DNA of 64,000 nucleotides from Volvariella volvacea V23 (taxonomy: Eukaryota; Basidiomycota; Agaricomycetes; Agaricales; Pluteaceae): assembly GCA_000349905.1 (NCBI GenBank), contig KB722773.1, positions 138,485 to 202,484 on the forward strand, given 5' to 3'. Both the position numbers and the translations under genes were made by a program. A model generated the notes under the pieces. It had not been told where the DNA came from and ran no database searches. It worked only from the letters and a program-made list of their open reading frames with translations. This document shows positions 21,855 to 33,100 of the stretch, piece by piece; position 1 is the stretch's first letter, and each line of letters opens with the position of its first letter.

Positions 21855-22538
21855 TTGTCGGCTTGGGCAACTGACGGCCATCCTGTGTACGGCGCTACCG
21901 GCACGAATCAAGATCAAAGCGAGAGGGGTGTTGTCCAGGCGTCATCTCAGTCGGTATCTGGACCAGCAAGCACCCTGTCGTCATCCATCATTCCGCCCGC
22001 TACAAACACAGAACAAGAAATCGCAGTCGAACTGGAACAGGCTCGGAGCCCAGCAATAGACACTGATGCCCCCTTTCACGTCGAAGCAAAAACTGCGCCA
22101 GGACCACCCCCGGTGCCGAGGAATCTCATGGAATTGGCGATGGAGATGTATCGCAGCTTGGAGTCGACGCCTATTTTGCCACAGACTACGTGCAAATCTA
22201 GAGCTGAAGCCTGCGAACTAAAGGATAATGTCCTGGCTATCTCCGAGGGTGTCTGTATGAATCTTGAAAGCCATGTTTACCAATCTGAAAATGGAGATAT
22301 GGGTGTGAAGCCGCACTTGACTCAAAGGAAGCCGACTGCAGCATTTATCCCAAGGTCGTTCAACCTCTACCCCCACACTGAACAAGCATCACCTGTGTTT
22401 TTCCCCTTGGATTCATATGGGTTACACTCTACCATTGATGCTGAAGCCTATGGATCCAATTTATTGGCATCAAAGGTTGTGACAGCACCCATGTGGGCAC
22501 ATATACTGCTTTCTTCCTCTAGACCCAGGGAGGAGTGA
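21855..22538 (+). CDS. Hypothetical protein, 5' end uncertain
   Basis: A single frame of about 227 codons without stop. There is no ATG at its 5' end, so it would need an upstream exon or a start at an internal Met (for example before ELAMEMYRSLES). It is rich in Ser/Thr/Pro/Glu with no domain, signal peptide or membrane segment recognised. Its last codons enter the repeat block that follows (LLSSSRPREE), so the 3' end may be repeat-derived. The length of the open frame is the only support; it may be a decayed or mis-framed gene. Confidence 0.3.
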   Translation: MSAWATDGHPVYGATGTNQDQSERGVVQASSQSVSGPASTLSSSIIPPATNTEQEIAVELEQARSPAIDTDAPFHVEAKTAPGPPPVPRNLMELAMEMYRSLESTPILPQTTCKSRAEACELKDNVLAISEGVCMNLESHVYQSENGDMGVKPHLTQRKPTAAFIPRSFNLYPHTEQASPVFFPLDSYGLHSTIDAEAYGSNLLASKVVTAPMWAHILLSSSRPREE

Positions 22539-22850
22539 GAGGTGGAGTGAAGTGATGTCTTGAGCAATGGTAAGAAGATGAGTGAAGAGGAGATAGGTGC
22601 TGATGTGGTTGATTGGTGAGGAATTCCACCAAACCAGTTTTGTCTTTTATAGACTCTTCAGGACCTGTATTGGAGCTGATTAGAACTTGTGTTCTGATCG
22701 AGGAAGGAGTGAGGGGTGGAGCGAAGCGACGTCCCGAGCGACGACTAGAAGATGAGTGAAGAGGGGTAATTGCCGATGTGGTCGAGGGAGGAGTGAGGGG
22801 CGGAGCAAAGCAACGTCCCGAGCGACGACTAGAAGAGAAGTGAAGAGGGG
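22530..22850. repeat. Three diverged ~58-bp repeat units
   Basis: A unit built on GGAGTGAG(G)GG(T/C)GGAG, then CGACGTCCCGAGCGACGACT and AGAAGATGAGTGAAGAGG, recurs at about 22530-22590, 22705-22763 and 22785-22845 with substitutions. The minus-strand reading is Ser/Arg/Pro-rich, which explains the spurious open frames there. Confidence 0.75.
22621..22700. repeat. ~80-bp interspersed repeat, copy 1
   Basis: Starts GAATTCCACCAAACCAGTTT and ends near TGTGTTCTGATCG. A nearly identical copy lies at 22878-22957. The two flank the ~58-bp units, suggesting a nested duplication in repeat-derived DNA. Confidence 0.8.
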
Positions 22851-22877
22851 TAAATGCCAATGTGGTTGACTGGTGGG

Positions 22878-22957
22878 GAATTCCACCAAACCAGTTTTGT
22901 CTTTTATAGACTCTTCAGGACCTGTATCGGAGCTGACCAGACACGAGTTCTGATCGC
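22878..22957. repeat. ~80-bp interspersed repeat, copy 2
   Basis: Same unit as at 22621-22700 with a few substitutions (for example CGGAGCTGACCAGA in place of TGGAGCTGATTAGA). Confidence 0.8.
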
Positions 22958-23575
22958 TTTTACTCGGAGGATGTATTAGCAATGTACAGAACAATAACTT
23001 ACTTACTAAAACCATCAGTGGCATAACCGTGATGACCAGTGGGTGCGACAGGCACGACGTGCCAAGACGTGCCAAGATGGCCATCATGGACAAAGGTCAT
23101 AAAGGTCGTGAAGGGGTCGTAGGCGTCATAAAGGTTGTGAGGGGAATAAGAGTTGTGAAGAGTCGTGAAAGAGAATAATATAATCTAACAGGCTCTACCC
23201 CACACATGGAGGGACAGGCGTCAAGCCACCCACATGGAACCAATAATGGCAGTCGGCGGATGTGCGCGAAACCAGATAAGAGGAATTATTTAATGACGAA
23301 CCACTTACCACTGTGAGTACTGGCATTGTAGCCAGTTTCTATCTCGGTCGTGTTACAAGTACTTACCTCTGTGATGACTTTTAGCAGGAGAAGAGTCAAC
23401 TAGGGCAGTTGCTTGTGCACAGATAATGCAGTAGAGCGAAGAAAGAGCACAAATTGATTGATCTGAGGAGCGATACTCAGAAGTACAGGCCTTATATAAT
23501 CTACAAGACTGTATGTAACTATTTGTATAATGTAAACGACTGCCAACAGATTTATCAGTCATCTGAAGCATGTGT

Positions 23576-23907
23576 TTAACTAATTGACCAATGGCGTAAG
23601 TCCCTCTATTCTACAATGTTCCATGATATTCCATGAGGTTATACATATGACTCAGTCATGATGTAATATGACTCCAAGGTTCTGGCATGTTCCATAACCT
23701 TCTGGAAGATTCTAGAGAAGTCTTGGTGTGTGAGGATATTACTAGCAATGATTATATAATAGGAATAGACACCTAGAATAAGCACTGAGGCATAAGCGCC
23801 CACAATAGCCGCTCAAGGGTGTTAGCGCTTGAGGGTTACTAGAAGAATATGAGGTAATTGAAGGGAAGAAATAGTGTGAACACTGTCACATGTAGAAAAC
23901 TGTGACA
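23576..23907 (-). repeat. LTR-like repeat, copy 1
   Basis: About 330 bp, AT-rich, shared with 24506-24839 at roughly 95% identity by eye. The right end carries a short inverted repeat TGTCAC...GTGACA, so on the minus strand the element would begin TGTCAC, consistent with a 5'-TG LTR terminus. No gag/pol frame is present between copies. The call as a (solo) LTR is inference; the left boundary is not defined. Confidence 0.5.
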
Positions 23908-24405
23908 GGTCGTCGGAGTGAAGTATTCTGGGGAACTTGCCTACGCGGCTCGACGAGGGCAGGAGAGACCAGATCTAGACTGGGGAGCTACTTGCCAGGT
24001 AGCTCCAGTATATATATCTATCTACTACATGCGCACAGACCATTGTGCTAATACTCGCATCATGATGGTGTGATATGGCATCATCAGCGGGCGCTTCTAT
24101 CTATATCCTAGGGTTCTATCATATGACCTCCCTCAGCAGTTCGCCTGCCGGTTTATACCTTTTTGGAGGTGGTCGCCCTATGGGGATATATCTAGATGTA
24201 CTAACTGTGATCTCCTACGTATGTAATCAATATCTAATCTATACTAATAGATCTGGGAAGATAAGGAATGTGATTATAAATAAAGGTAATTTAAGCGCTA
24301 CTTGAGTGCTAGTATCTAGGCGCTACTAGATGAGCACTTGAGGAATATGAAATATAAATAATGTAAAGGCACTCTTAGGGCACTAGAGGACGTCAATTTC
24401 TGACA
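23908..24405. other. AT-rich sequence between LTR-like copies
   Basis: No coding potential of note. It lies between two copies of the repeat and may be remnant transposon interior. It ends at the second N gap. Confidence 0.35.
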
Positions 24406-24505
24406 NNNNNNNNNNNNNNNNNNNNNNNNNNNNNNNNNNNNNNNNNNNNNNNNNNNNNNNNNNNNNNNNNNNNNNNNNNNNNNNNNNNNNNNNNNNNNNN
24501 NNNNN
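24406..24505. other. Assembly gap (100 N)
   Basis: Exactly 100 Ns, abutting the second LTR-like copy; repeats probably caused the break. Confidence 0.95.
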
Positions 24506-24839
24506 TTCAACTAGGTGACCAATGGCATAAGTCCCTCTATTCTACAATGTTCCATAACATTCCATGAGGCTATACATATGACTCAGTCATGATGTAATAT
24601 GACTCCGAGGTTTTGGCATGTTCCATAACCTTCTGGAAGATTTTAGAGAAGTCTTGGCATGTGAGGATATTACTAATCAATGATTATATAATAGGAATAG
24701 ATGCCTAGAATAAGCGCTGAGGCATAAGCGCCCACAATAGCCGCTCAAGGGTGTTAGCGCTTGAGGGTTACTAGAAGAATATGAGGTAATTGAAGGGAAG
24801 AAATAGTGTGAACACTGTCACATGTAGAAAACCGTGACA
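24506..24839 (-). repeat. LTR-like repeat, copy 2
   Basis: Begins at the gap edge and matches copy 1 base for base over most of its length, ending ACCGTGACA. Its left part is lost in the gap. Confidence 0.5.
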
Positions 24840-24980
24840 TATAATAAGAATAGACGCCTAGAATAAGCGCCCACAATAGCTGCTCAAGGGTGTTAGTGCT
24901 TGAGGGTTACTAGAAGAATATGAGGTAATTGAAGGAGAGAAATGGTGTGACCATTGTCACATTGTGAAAAAACCGTGACA
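24840..24980 (-). repeat. LTR-like repeat, partial copy 3
   Basis: Directly abuts copy 2 and repeats only its right-hand ~140 bp (from TATAATAAGAATAGACGCC to ACCGTGACA), with more substitutions and a short internal deletion. Confidence 0.55.
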
Positions 24981-27671
24981 GGCTCAAAAGGCAATGCATC
25001 GTGTGATCATGATGTTATCTAATCTAATCTGGATTAAGTAAGCAGTCATGTGGACCTTGGATGCCTAAGGAAAAGGGAATTGAAAATAAAATGAAAATAA
25101 ATATGAAAATAAATATTAAGAATAAATAGGGAATAAAGATATGATTCTTGACACAACCTGCTTGTTGCATTTGATGTCCTTGGCGGAATGGGATTTCTGT
25201 ACTGTGCTGCTGGCACTAGGGGTCTACTTGTCCATGAGGAAGCTTGGATTGAGAGCAGGTCCAATGCAATGTGGAGGATTGTTTGCAGGATGTGGTATGT
25301 CACTTCATAATATCAGGTAACATGCTGCCCTCTACAGACAACGTAATTCTCTCTAGTGAATTTATTTGGGCCTCCAACTACTCAGACCGATACCAAAACA
25401 CAATAGATGCAGAACCCATTGTATCATCTCCCTCAAACCACTCCCTGCCCTCAACCGACTGAACTCTAAGGTGTGTGTAGGCTTGATCACGAGATATGAC
25501 TGAGAGGGGCCTGGGTGCGGTGGTCACCACTGCATGTCTTGTCTCAACCTAGGACATGGTGCCACCGCATTCTAGGGCTCTTTGTTCATTCCTTAACCAA
25601 CAATTCTGTACCACAATGTATGACATCAGTTGGTAACTGCTGCTAGTAGTTTGGGCACATAATAGCATGCTGTCCCCGCCGGCGCTGCGTGTTCCAGTGC
25701 GTAGTATACAGCGATGTTCTATCGAATGAGCATATGCATTTGAAACCCTTTAGACGCCACCCGCGGCTCAATTCCTCACAACTGGGTGAGGGCCACCCAT
25801 CTCTGTTATCGTTCAAGACTTGCCTCTAGCAGCGCATTTGTGTTTTCCCTCTCCCTCACTCTGGCTCGTCCTGTCTGTCCCTCCCGAATCCTGCATTTTT
25901 GGCGGCACTCGTTGCTTCATCAAGTTGTATTCGCAGTCATTCGGAGACTCAACCTCCAGCTAGTTTTGACATTGCCTTGGGATAATGTTCATATCTACCT
26001 ATGTCTCCATTGATCCGGATATGCAGCAGAACAGGTCATACATACACTCGAGCTCATGATGATTTTCTCTTCTACATGCGTGGCCTCCAAACTTTGGGAA
26101 ATAGGTTATCTTGAGTGGGGCAGACATTATTGTCATTTTGCATCAGGTCCCCAGATCCAACGATGCTAGGAAACCCGAATTAAGGTGAAGTTGGGGGTTG
26201 AGTTTGGCTTTGACTCTGTCAAAATTATCGTGTGGCGATGTGGAAGCGACAGGCACTTGAGAGTACATAGCAGCTACCGGTCCTCGAGGAAGCAGTGTTT
26301 ACCCTGGTGCATGCTCACTAGTAAACGAGGTCTTACACTCTTGCTTATATCTGGTCTCATATGGGCAAGTACCATTCCCAATTTACCACCGAAGAGCATC
26401 AACACCCTTCCCTTCCTCGAATTGACCATAGAATTGACTGCAGGGCTCTGAAGCAATGCCAGCCCTGTCACTGATGGGTGTTCATCCCAATCAAGAAATT
26501 TGACACCCGCTTGTAGAACACGGAGGATCAATTGAAGAAACTGCAAGTATAGAACGATGCAAATGAGCTTCTCTGCATGCTGACCAGAGGGCTGGCTAAA
26601 CGCTTGATTGCTGCACAACTGCTGAGGCTTAATACGGCCACAATCACTTGCTCCCTCTCTTTATCCCCACCTTTCTGCACCCTGTCAACGCCTCTCCGTC
26701 TATTTGTGCCCTCTGCCCTCTATCCATTCCAATCACAATCTCTGTGCTTAGGCTCCCAGTCACCAGTATACTGCAAATCCAAATTTTCGTGCACAGAGGG
26801 ACTGATATTGATTTCAAAAGGTTTAATATTTGGGGGATACGATATCGACCCATCGCACACCCAAGCCCCGAGTGCTACCTATGTCGACAGTGCGCATATA
26901 TCCCAATCATCTCCCTCATCTCTGCGTGCAGCTGCTGCTGCCATCGGCGAGTGAAGTGAGCCCACCATCAAGTCAACTCGATCGCTCAAAGCCCCTCCAT
27001 CCCAGCTGGTCTCGAGCGCATGCAATGGCTTTCGGCCTCGAGAACCTTTTTTTTTTAGTCCATAATCACAATATGCATCAGTGTGCTATGCGGACAAGCA
27101 CACCCTCTCGCCCACGCTGGCAGCGGCACGGTCTTGCGTCGCCGAAGGCGGGCGAAGCTGCTGTAAAACCCGCCGCACAAATCACGTACCACCGCATCCT
27201 TCGTAAACTTGGGGATTCCGATTTCAGAATGCGCAGTTGAGGATGCATTATGTGTGATTCGAGCATCGGCGGTGGGCTAGGTACTTGGATTCCACCTAAC
27301 GTTCTTTTTCCTTGCTATTCTGGGACGGCCGGGCTCCGTAGGCAAGTGGCATATATGTTCTAGCACGATTGTTCGGAAAAAAGTGAGATGACGCGACCGA
27401 CAGCAGCAGCGGTAACTAGTAATTCCGTCCACGTTCCGATTGAAACTCTAAGCTAGTCTTGTTGTGCGTATTAACATTTGCGTGCTGTCTGCTCTGTACA
27501 AGCAGGTGATTGCCTAGTAGTTGTTGCTTATCGACACTGGTAACAACTATACGCACAGCAATCCGCTACGCCAACTATATCGTGTGACATATAGCGCCTG
27601 CTTGGAAGCATTTCTGAGTCATCTCAAAAGTCAAGGAATGTTCATTTCCCTATTTTATACACCACCTTCAT
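24981..27671. other. Gene-poor, AT-rich stretch with one hairpin-forming repeat
   Basis: Simple AAATA-type runs near 25080-25130, an imperfect inverted repeat at 25510-25576, and only short frames. Nothing matches a gene family I know. Confidence 0.4.
25510..25576. repeat. Imperfect inverted repeat (hairpin)
   Basis: The left arm contains TGCGGTGG, CACCA and CATGTC. The right arm contains GACATGGTG and CCACCGCA, its complement with small bulges, around a ~14-nt loop. The outer bases (CCTGGG / TCTAGG) extend the pairing imperfectly. Confidence 0.6.
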
Positions 27672-28382
27672 ATGCCCACCTCCAAAAACGACCCTAGGTT
27701 CATTAATAAGTCCACAAACAGGGTCGCCACCCAATACCATGCTATCTGCGCACACCCCGACCACCCACTCCAAGCGGAGATCCGGCACCAATTCCTAGGA
27801 CAAAATGAGTCGTACTTGAAAGGCTCGAGGAGGACGACCCCCGTAAGCCCGAGGGATTATCAAGCTTCGGATTCAGGGTTCGACACAGTCAGCCAGCGAG
27901 GGAGGTGCAAGCCCGGGAAGCACGGCGCCAGCCTGGGGGTGCCCTCTCAGGTGAACACTCACTCCCGACACCCTGCAATCGCTCGGAAAGCCACGGTTAT
28001 AGGCTATAAACCGCGAAATCAAGGCTCCCATGATCGTATAGCACGGTTGCAACCGTTTGTGCTTGCAAGCAGGAAAGAAACGGAGAAGCCAAAAATAATC
28101 AAAAGAGGTCACGCACGAGTGAGGTGTGCATTTATAAATTACCAACACCGACAAGATCAGCAGGTTAATGACGGGTATTTATATCTCTCGAGTTTGGGCT
28201 TGAGGAATTTCAAATCGGAGCTCGAAGCGAAGCCAGGGTGGTTGTGCAAGCTGGCCTTTCTTTGCACGCGAGTTCGTGCTCCCTTCTATGACTCTACGAG
28301 GCCTCGAACATACGGAGTCAATGAGGATATCACAGTGGTGCTGGGTCTCGACAAGCTCCAGCTCAGAATAGCGACGACCTGA
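27672..28382 (+). CDS. Hypothetical ORF, 236 codons
   Basis: A single uninterrupted ATG-to-stop frame, long for this otherwise stop-rich region and without introns. The product is basic and Arg/Lys/His-rich. There is no signal peptide, membrane segment or recognised domain. The region is GC-richer than its surroundings, which lengthens chance ORFs, so it may not be a gene. Confidence 0.25.
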   Translation: MPTSKNDPRFINKSTNRVATQYHAICAHPDHPLQAEIRHQFLGQNESYLKGSRRTTPVSPRDYQASDSGFDTVSQRGRCKPGKHGASLGVPSQVNTHSRHPAIARKATVIGYKPRNQGSHDRIARLQPFVLASRKETEKPKIIKRGHARVRCAFINYQHRQDQQVNDGYLYLSSLGLRNFKSELEAKPGWLCKLAFLCTRVRAPFYDSTRPRTYGVNEDITVVLGLDKLQLRIATT

Positions 28383-29482
28383 AGAAACGTGGGTTGGGAC
28401 ATGCGGTGTCGAATGACGCGTGTTATGCGAGAGAATTCGAAGCTCCCAACGCCGGCGTGATGCATGGACCCAGCTCGGTTTTATGTTTCGCTTTTTGTTC
28501 CTTTTTGGACACATCATGTCATCAAGAAGAATCAGTGTGCACGAAAAGGAGTTGTGGAAGGCGGCGGCGGATGTGCGGGTCGAGTTCGGGTATGCGTGCT
28601 ACAGCATGCGAGTATGCGCTGTCTATCAAAATGCTGGTAAATCATAGATGTTGTCATCAGCGTCATCAGAATGAAAACATGGACTAACATGATGTCTGTG
28701 GGGCTGGCTCATGATGTACATAAACGAAACAAAGATATAGGTTGGGAAAAAGAATTAGGACCGTGGTAGATAGGACAAGCGGAGTGGAGTACGTCGGAAC
28801 GAAAAGAGGGGAGGGAGCGAGGGGACGCTGGCGTGTCGGACAGTTCGGAAAGGGTCCTTTTGATGATGAGATTGCGCGATGCACCGTGCATAACGTTATT
28901 CGCCCGTGCGCGTGCGTGATGTCAGGCCGTTCAGGAATTCTTCTGCGACTGACAGGGCAGGGTGCACGTCCGACAGCGTAGGAGGGTAGGAAATGAAGTG
29001 GTTGGGATGCCGGTGGTGATGGCGCGCACTTATGTTCAAACAATCGACGTGGATGAGAATTGAATGGAAGATGGAAGCGACCATCATATCTCTCTCGACA
29101 GCAGTTGTTATCTATCATCACGGCGGTAGTAGTACCCCTGTTGGATACTGTACATACATACAGCCCGGGCGGTGGTGGAGATGGGACGCGGTGGCAATGG
29201 AGGGTGGGTAAGACTTGAGGGTGCTAAAAATGGGAAGGAGGAAATTAGGTTACAGCCAAGGTCTCATTCGGGATTCTCTTGGGGGTCCCTTCGAGTCCCC
29301 TTCCCCTCGTGCTCCGAGCATGTTTGAATTCTGACAAGACATATAAACCCTCGAGGGCCTGCACAAGTCCTTTGTCATCCCTCCTCTCGCGGGTTCTTTT
29401 ACCCCTCTCCCGTGCCACATATATATTCCCAACCCGAGTGCATTTCCGCTTCACACGACCACCACTCACCCATACCGCATCC
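28383..29482. other. Intergenic
   Basis: Only overlapping short frames on both strands; no recognised gene, RNA or repeat. Confidence 0.45.
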
Positions 29483-30178
29483 ATGACGTGCACGACGACG
29501 ACAACAGCCATGCCGACGAAGAAGGCGAACGGCTCGATATCGTTCGCGCTGCCCACCGTTGCAGTGGGGCATTTCGCTTTTGCCAGAGTACACGGGGAGG
29601 TCTGTCTCATCCAACGTGAGTGCCGTCTGCCGCGTCTTGGTCCCTCGAGGGGGGAAAAAGACAATAAATGATGTGATGCTTACATGATGCCCCATCATTC
29701 TCCTACATTACACTCCTCTCGATCGCGACCCACCCGAATCGCCATCACCATTTCCCAAACCAACCCTTCCACACCGCCCCGTCATCATGCACACTCCACA
29801 GTCGAAACGCCCCTGACGCCCCTCTCCAAAACGACAACCGTCAAACTCTTCCGGCACGAATTCATCACCATCTTCCGCTACTCGGAAACGCTCGCCCTCC
29901 ACCCGTCCGAGATGCACATCATCGAGCCCATCGACGACAGCCTGACGCGCTACGAGCCCGACTCGGAGACCCTCTTCCTCGCCCGCGACCTCATGGACAG
30001 ACTCAGAAAGCTCTCGGACCGACGGCTCTCGGCTATGCGAATGACGACCGCCCACTCGCGCCTGCGTTCGCACGCGCACATGCAGACCTATTCGGCGTAT
30101 TCACATGCGCACGCTCACCCCACCACCGGTCGGTATCTCATGAGTCATGCGCAGCATCATAGAAGCACTGCCGCGTAG
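29483..30178 (+). CDS. Hypothetical protein with strong codon bias
   Basis: Two exons, 29483-29615 and 29802-30178, joined across a GTGAGT...CCACAG intron, give 169 aa. The core of exon 2 (FRHEFITIFRYSETLALHPS, then MHIIEPIDDSL and SETLFLARDLMDRLRKLSDR) uses C or G at nearly every third codon position, which strongly suggests a translated and selected sequence. The N-terminus is Thr-rich (MTCTTTTAMPTKK) and the C-terminus is His/Ala/Ser-rich. No domain, signal peptide or transmembrane helix is evident. I do not recognise the family and propose no function. Confidence 0.6.
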
Positions 30179-33100
30179 ATCGATCTAGGTTTAGGGACGC
30201 AAAGACCGCCGTTTTGCCTTGCGTTCTTCCTCTGCCTACGTTTGGATCGTTTGCGTTTCGGCTTAGAGCCGGGGTTGTTGGGAGGAGACCCGATTTGGGT
30301 CACGGCAGGCGTGCTGCTGCGGGAAATGAAGGTGGCTTAGGGTTTGGAGTTTGTGGGAAGCACCACCACCCCCTTTTAGGCCCAAGGCCCATTCTTTTTG
30401 CAAAGAGGCCGAAATACCGATGGGAGAAGGAAGGAACCCGGCGGGTGGGGTTCTTTGTCGACTTGTTGTTCCGTGCTCGTAATGGGATTTGGCTGGTGCC
30501 GTGCTGGCTTCTGGTATTGGCAGGGTTTAGCTCGATGGAGTTTGGATGGGTTCGCTCGGCGCTGGTCACGATGGGTGGGACAACGGTTAAGGAAGGAGGT
30601 GTGTTGCGTTTTTTCTTTGCGAAGAGGGGGTTTGGTGCCGGTGGTTGTTCGGGCGCCAGAGGCAGGCTTGGGAAGCGAACTGGATGATGTTTAGTCCCTA
30701 TGATCACGATTAGATGTTCTATCTAATCGCTGAATTGGTTGTTCTGTTTTGTTATAGCTATCGATTCATCTCATCGTACGTACATACGCATATTTATGGT
30801 TGCCTATCGACTCCCTGTTTCCTCCTCCCTCACATCCACTCCCCGCTCTTCGATTCCTACTCACCACACCCCCACTCTCCAACTCCAATTCCAGTCCCAT
30901 TATCCAGTCCCCCATTACCCACCCTCACGAACGTTCTGTTATTTTATTTATTTTCTTTTGTTGTATTATTACCGTACCACTATAGACACGGGCATTGACG
31001 ATCATGATCACCATCCTCGTCACTCTAACTCTATCTTATCTGAACTCTCCCCATCCCAACTCCATTGAATCGACTTGAGCGAACCAGACCCCGAGGTGAG
31101 CGGAAACATGTGAACGGCGCAAACTCGCAGCGTTCACCATTTAACGCGTTCTGGATGTGCCCATCCATCGTACCTGCCTTTTCTGGTGCACCGGTTTCGC
31201 CCGCGATGACTCTTAGCCACGGGCGAGCTCGAGCTAATTATAACCACGGCCATGATTGGGTACTTTCCCAACACGGCTATGTACTCCGTACGCCGAGGAC
31301 TCTGACGATGCCCAAAGCACGCGATAGGCAAGCGCGTCGCCGTAAATGGCGCTGACGTCGACGTTGTCACCTGACACCACATCAGTAGCCTGGCGCTCCC
31401 TTGTTTGTGCGGCCTTCTCGCGCTTCTTGGAAGGTCAGAAGCATCTCTAGAAATTCTAGTTGCCGGTGCGTCTGCACATCGGGAGCGCTTCTTTTCTTGA
31501 AAGAAAAGTTCTGAGTGGAAGGCCGTGGTTATCGATATCGATGTTGTCGTATTCTAGATTTTTCTCTACGGAAACACCAGCACACGGCTGTATGCCTAAT
31601 TGATGGGAGCACACGATGGATGCATTCTACAAGCACAAACTGACGGCAGCGGTGGTGGCAGGCTAACCTGGCCACGGACCGTCAAAGGGATCCTGCGCGC
31701 AAGTGGTAGTGTCCTCGATGATGGGGTAGTGCGGAATTCAATCTGCAGATTACGTTTTCAAGTGTCTTGAACGCTTGAAGAAATGTAAACTGCTTCTAGA
31801 GAACGTCAAGGTACGAGGTACAATGCCATGATGCTGGAGTGTGTATAGTGTGCGCATGTAATACACAGTGTACCAACGACCACGCACAGAAACATACGTA
31901 CATCCGACACCTTTCAATAAAGCGCATGCAAGTATCAACCGCAAATGTCCTTTTGAAAGGCATCCAGCATAGTCCTCCATACGGAAAATATCCAGCGATG
32001 GATTCTACAGCCAGGGAAGGGTAAGGACCTACCTCACCGCTTCACTTGGTACATTCGTACAGCGGTACATAGGCATCCTGCACCCGGTCGATCAACGCAC
32101 CCAGCAGGAACTGAAGCCAGTAACACACGCAAGGGTGGATAGATCCTAGTGTGCACGAGCACCCAGGCGTACTGTGCGTTTGGTGCCAAAGCGAGATCGA
32201 GAAAAGAGAAGAGGGGTACGAGAAACGGTGGGTGTGAAGAGAAACGATGCCTCCCAGCGACAGCCTGTGAGTGCAAACCGTGGCCACAGAAAGAGAGCGC
32301 GACGAGCGATTCTGTGTCTACGGTATGCACGAATGAGTGTCAATCATGAATACACTTGAAGACACAGCGATAGGAGCCATGCAGCACTTGCAATGGTAGC
32401 AACACGGGTGCACGGGTGCATTTCCGAGCTTGGGGTCGTCGTCTGGGTGGTTTTAAGGAGAAGGAGTGGTGTGGAGGGCGAGCGACGGTCAGCAGCGTGT
32501 CAGCTCGAATTTTCATTCAGGCTCTGCCCAATGCGTTTAAAAGTCAGAGAGAACGTCCACGAGCAGGGCCGTTCGCCTTGGAGTGTCAAAGGTCAATTCG
32601 GCCAGCGTCCTGAGCAGATCCGCCGTCTTTGTTTGCAATCGGTAAAGGCCCGCGAATGGAAGTGCAGAACCCCCTCCACGTGGGGGCCCTCGATCGCAGA
32701 CTGCGTGCGGGAAGATACTAGATATGGCCAGTTCCACTTCTAGTTGTTCACTAATCGTTCTTTACTGCTCGTAAATATAGTTTGCTACTAGGACCCATAA
32801 TGAGAGGTAATTCACCACTATGACCGGATGCAGATCACATCAACCCGAGAAGCAACACCCCTTGAAATATAACAGCGCAGATGCGGACTGCCTTCAGGCC
32901 GCACCTTCCCTGTTATTCTTCCCTTTTGTGCCGCTCGAGATACTTGTGCATATTTCGACTTCTTCTGAAATCGGAGAGCCGTTTGATTCGCCGGCTCCAG
33001 AAGAAGTCGTGTTGCCACAACTGGCCCGAAGGCCTGTGTTGTAGCACCAATAATGAGCACTGAGTACCGAGAGCTAAGCGCCAGCGCTAGCGTAGCGACA

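Noticed and set aside
22519..23093. Minus-strand ORFs with repeated SSSRRSGR and PPLTP units
   Set aside because: Explained by translation of the tandem DNA repeats.
23576..24980. CRISPR-like array
   Set aside because: The repeats are ~330 bp with no short regularly spaced repeats, and the genome is eukaryotic.
27128..27210. tRNA-like GC-rich patch
   Set aside because: No cloverleaf; no T-arm or anticodon stem can be formed.
30214..30707. Overlapping ORFs of 98-157 codons on both strands
   Set aside because: Mutually overlapping, Gly/Arg/Trp-rich or Pro-rich low complexity, no domain; G-rich DNA lengthens frames.
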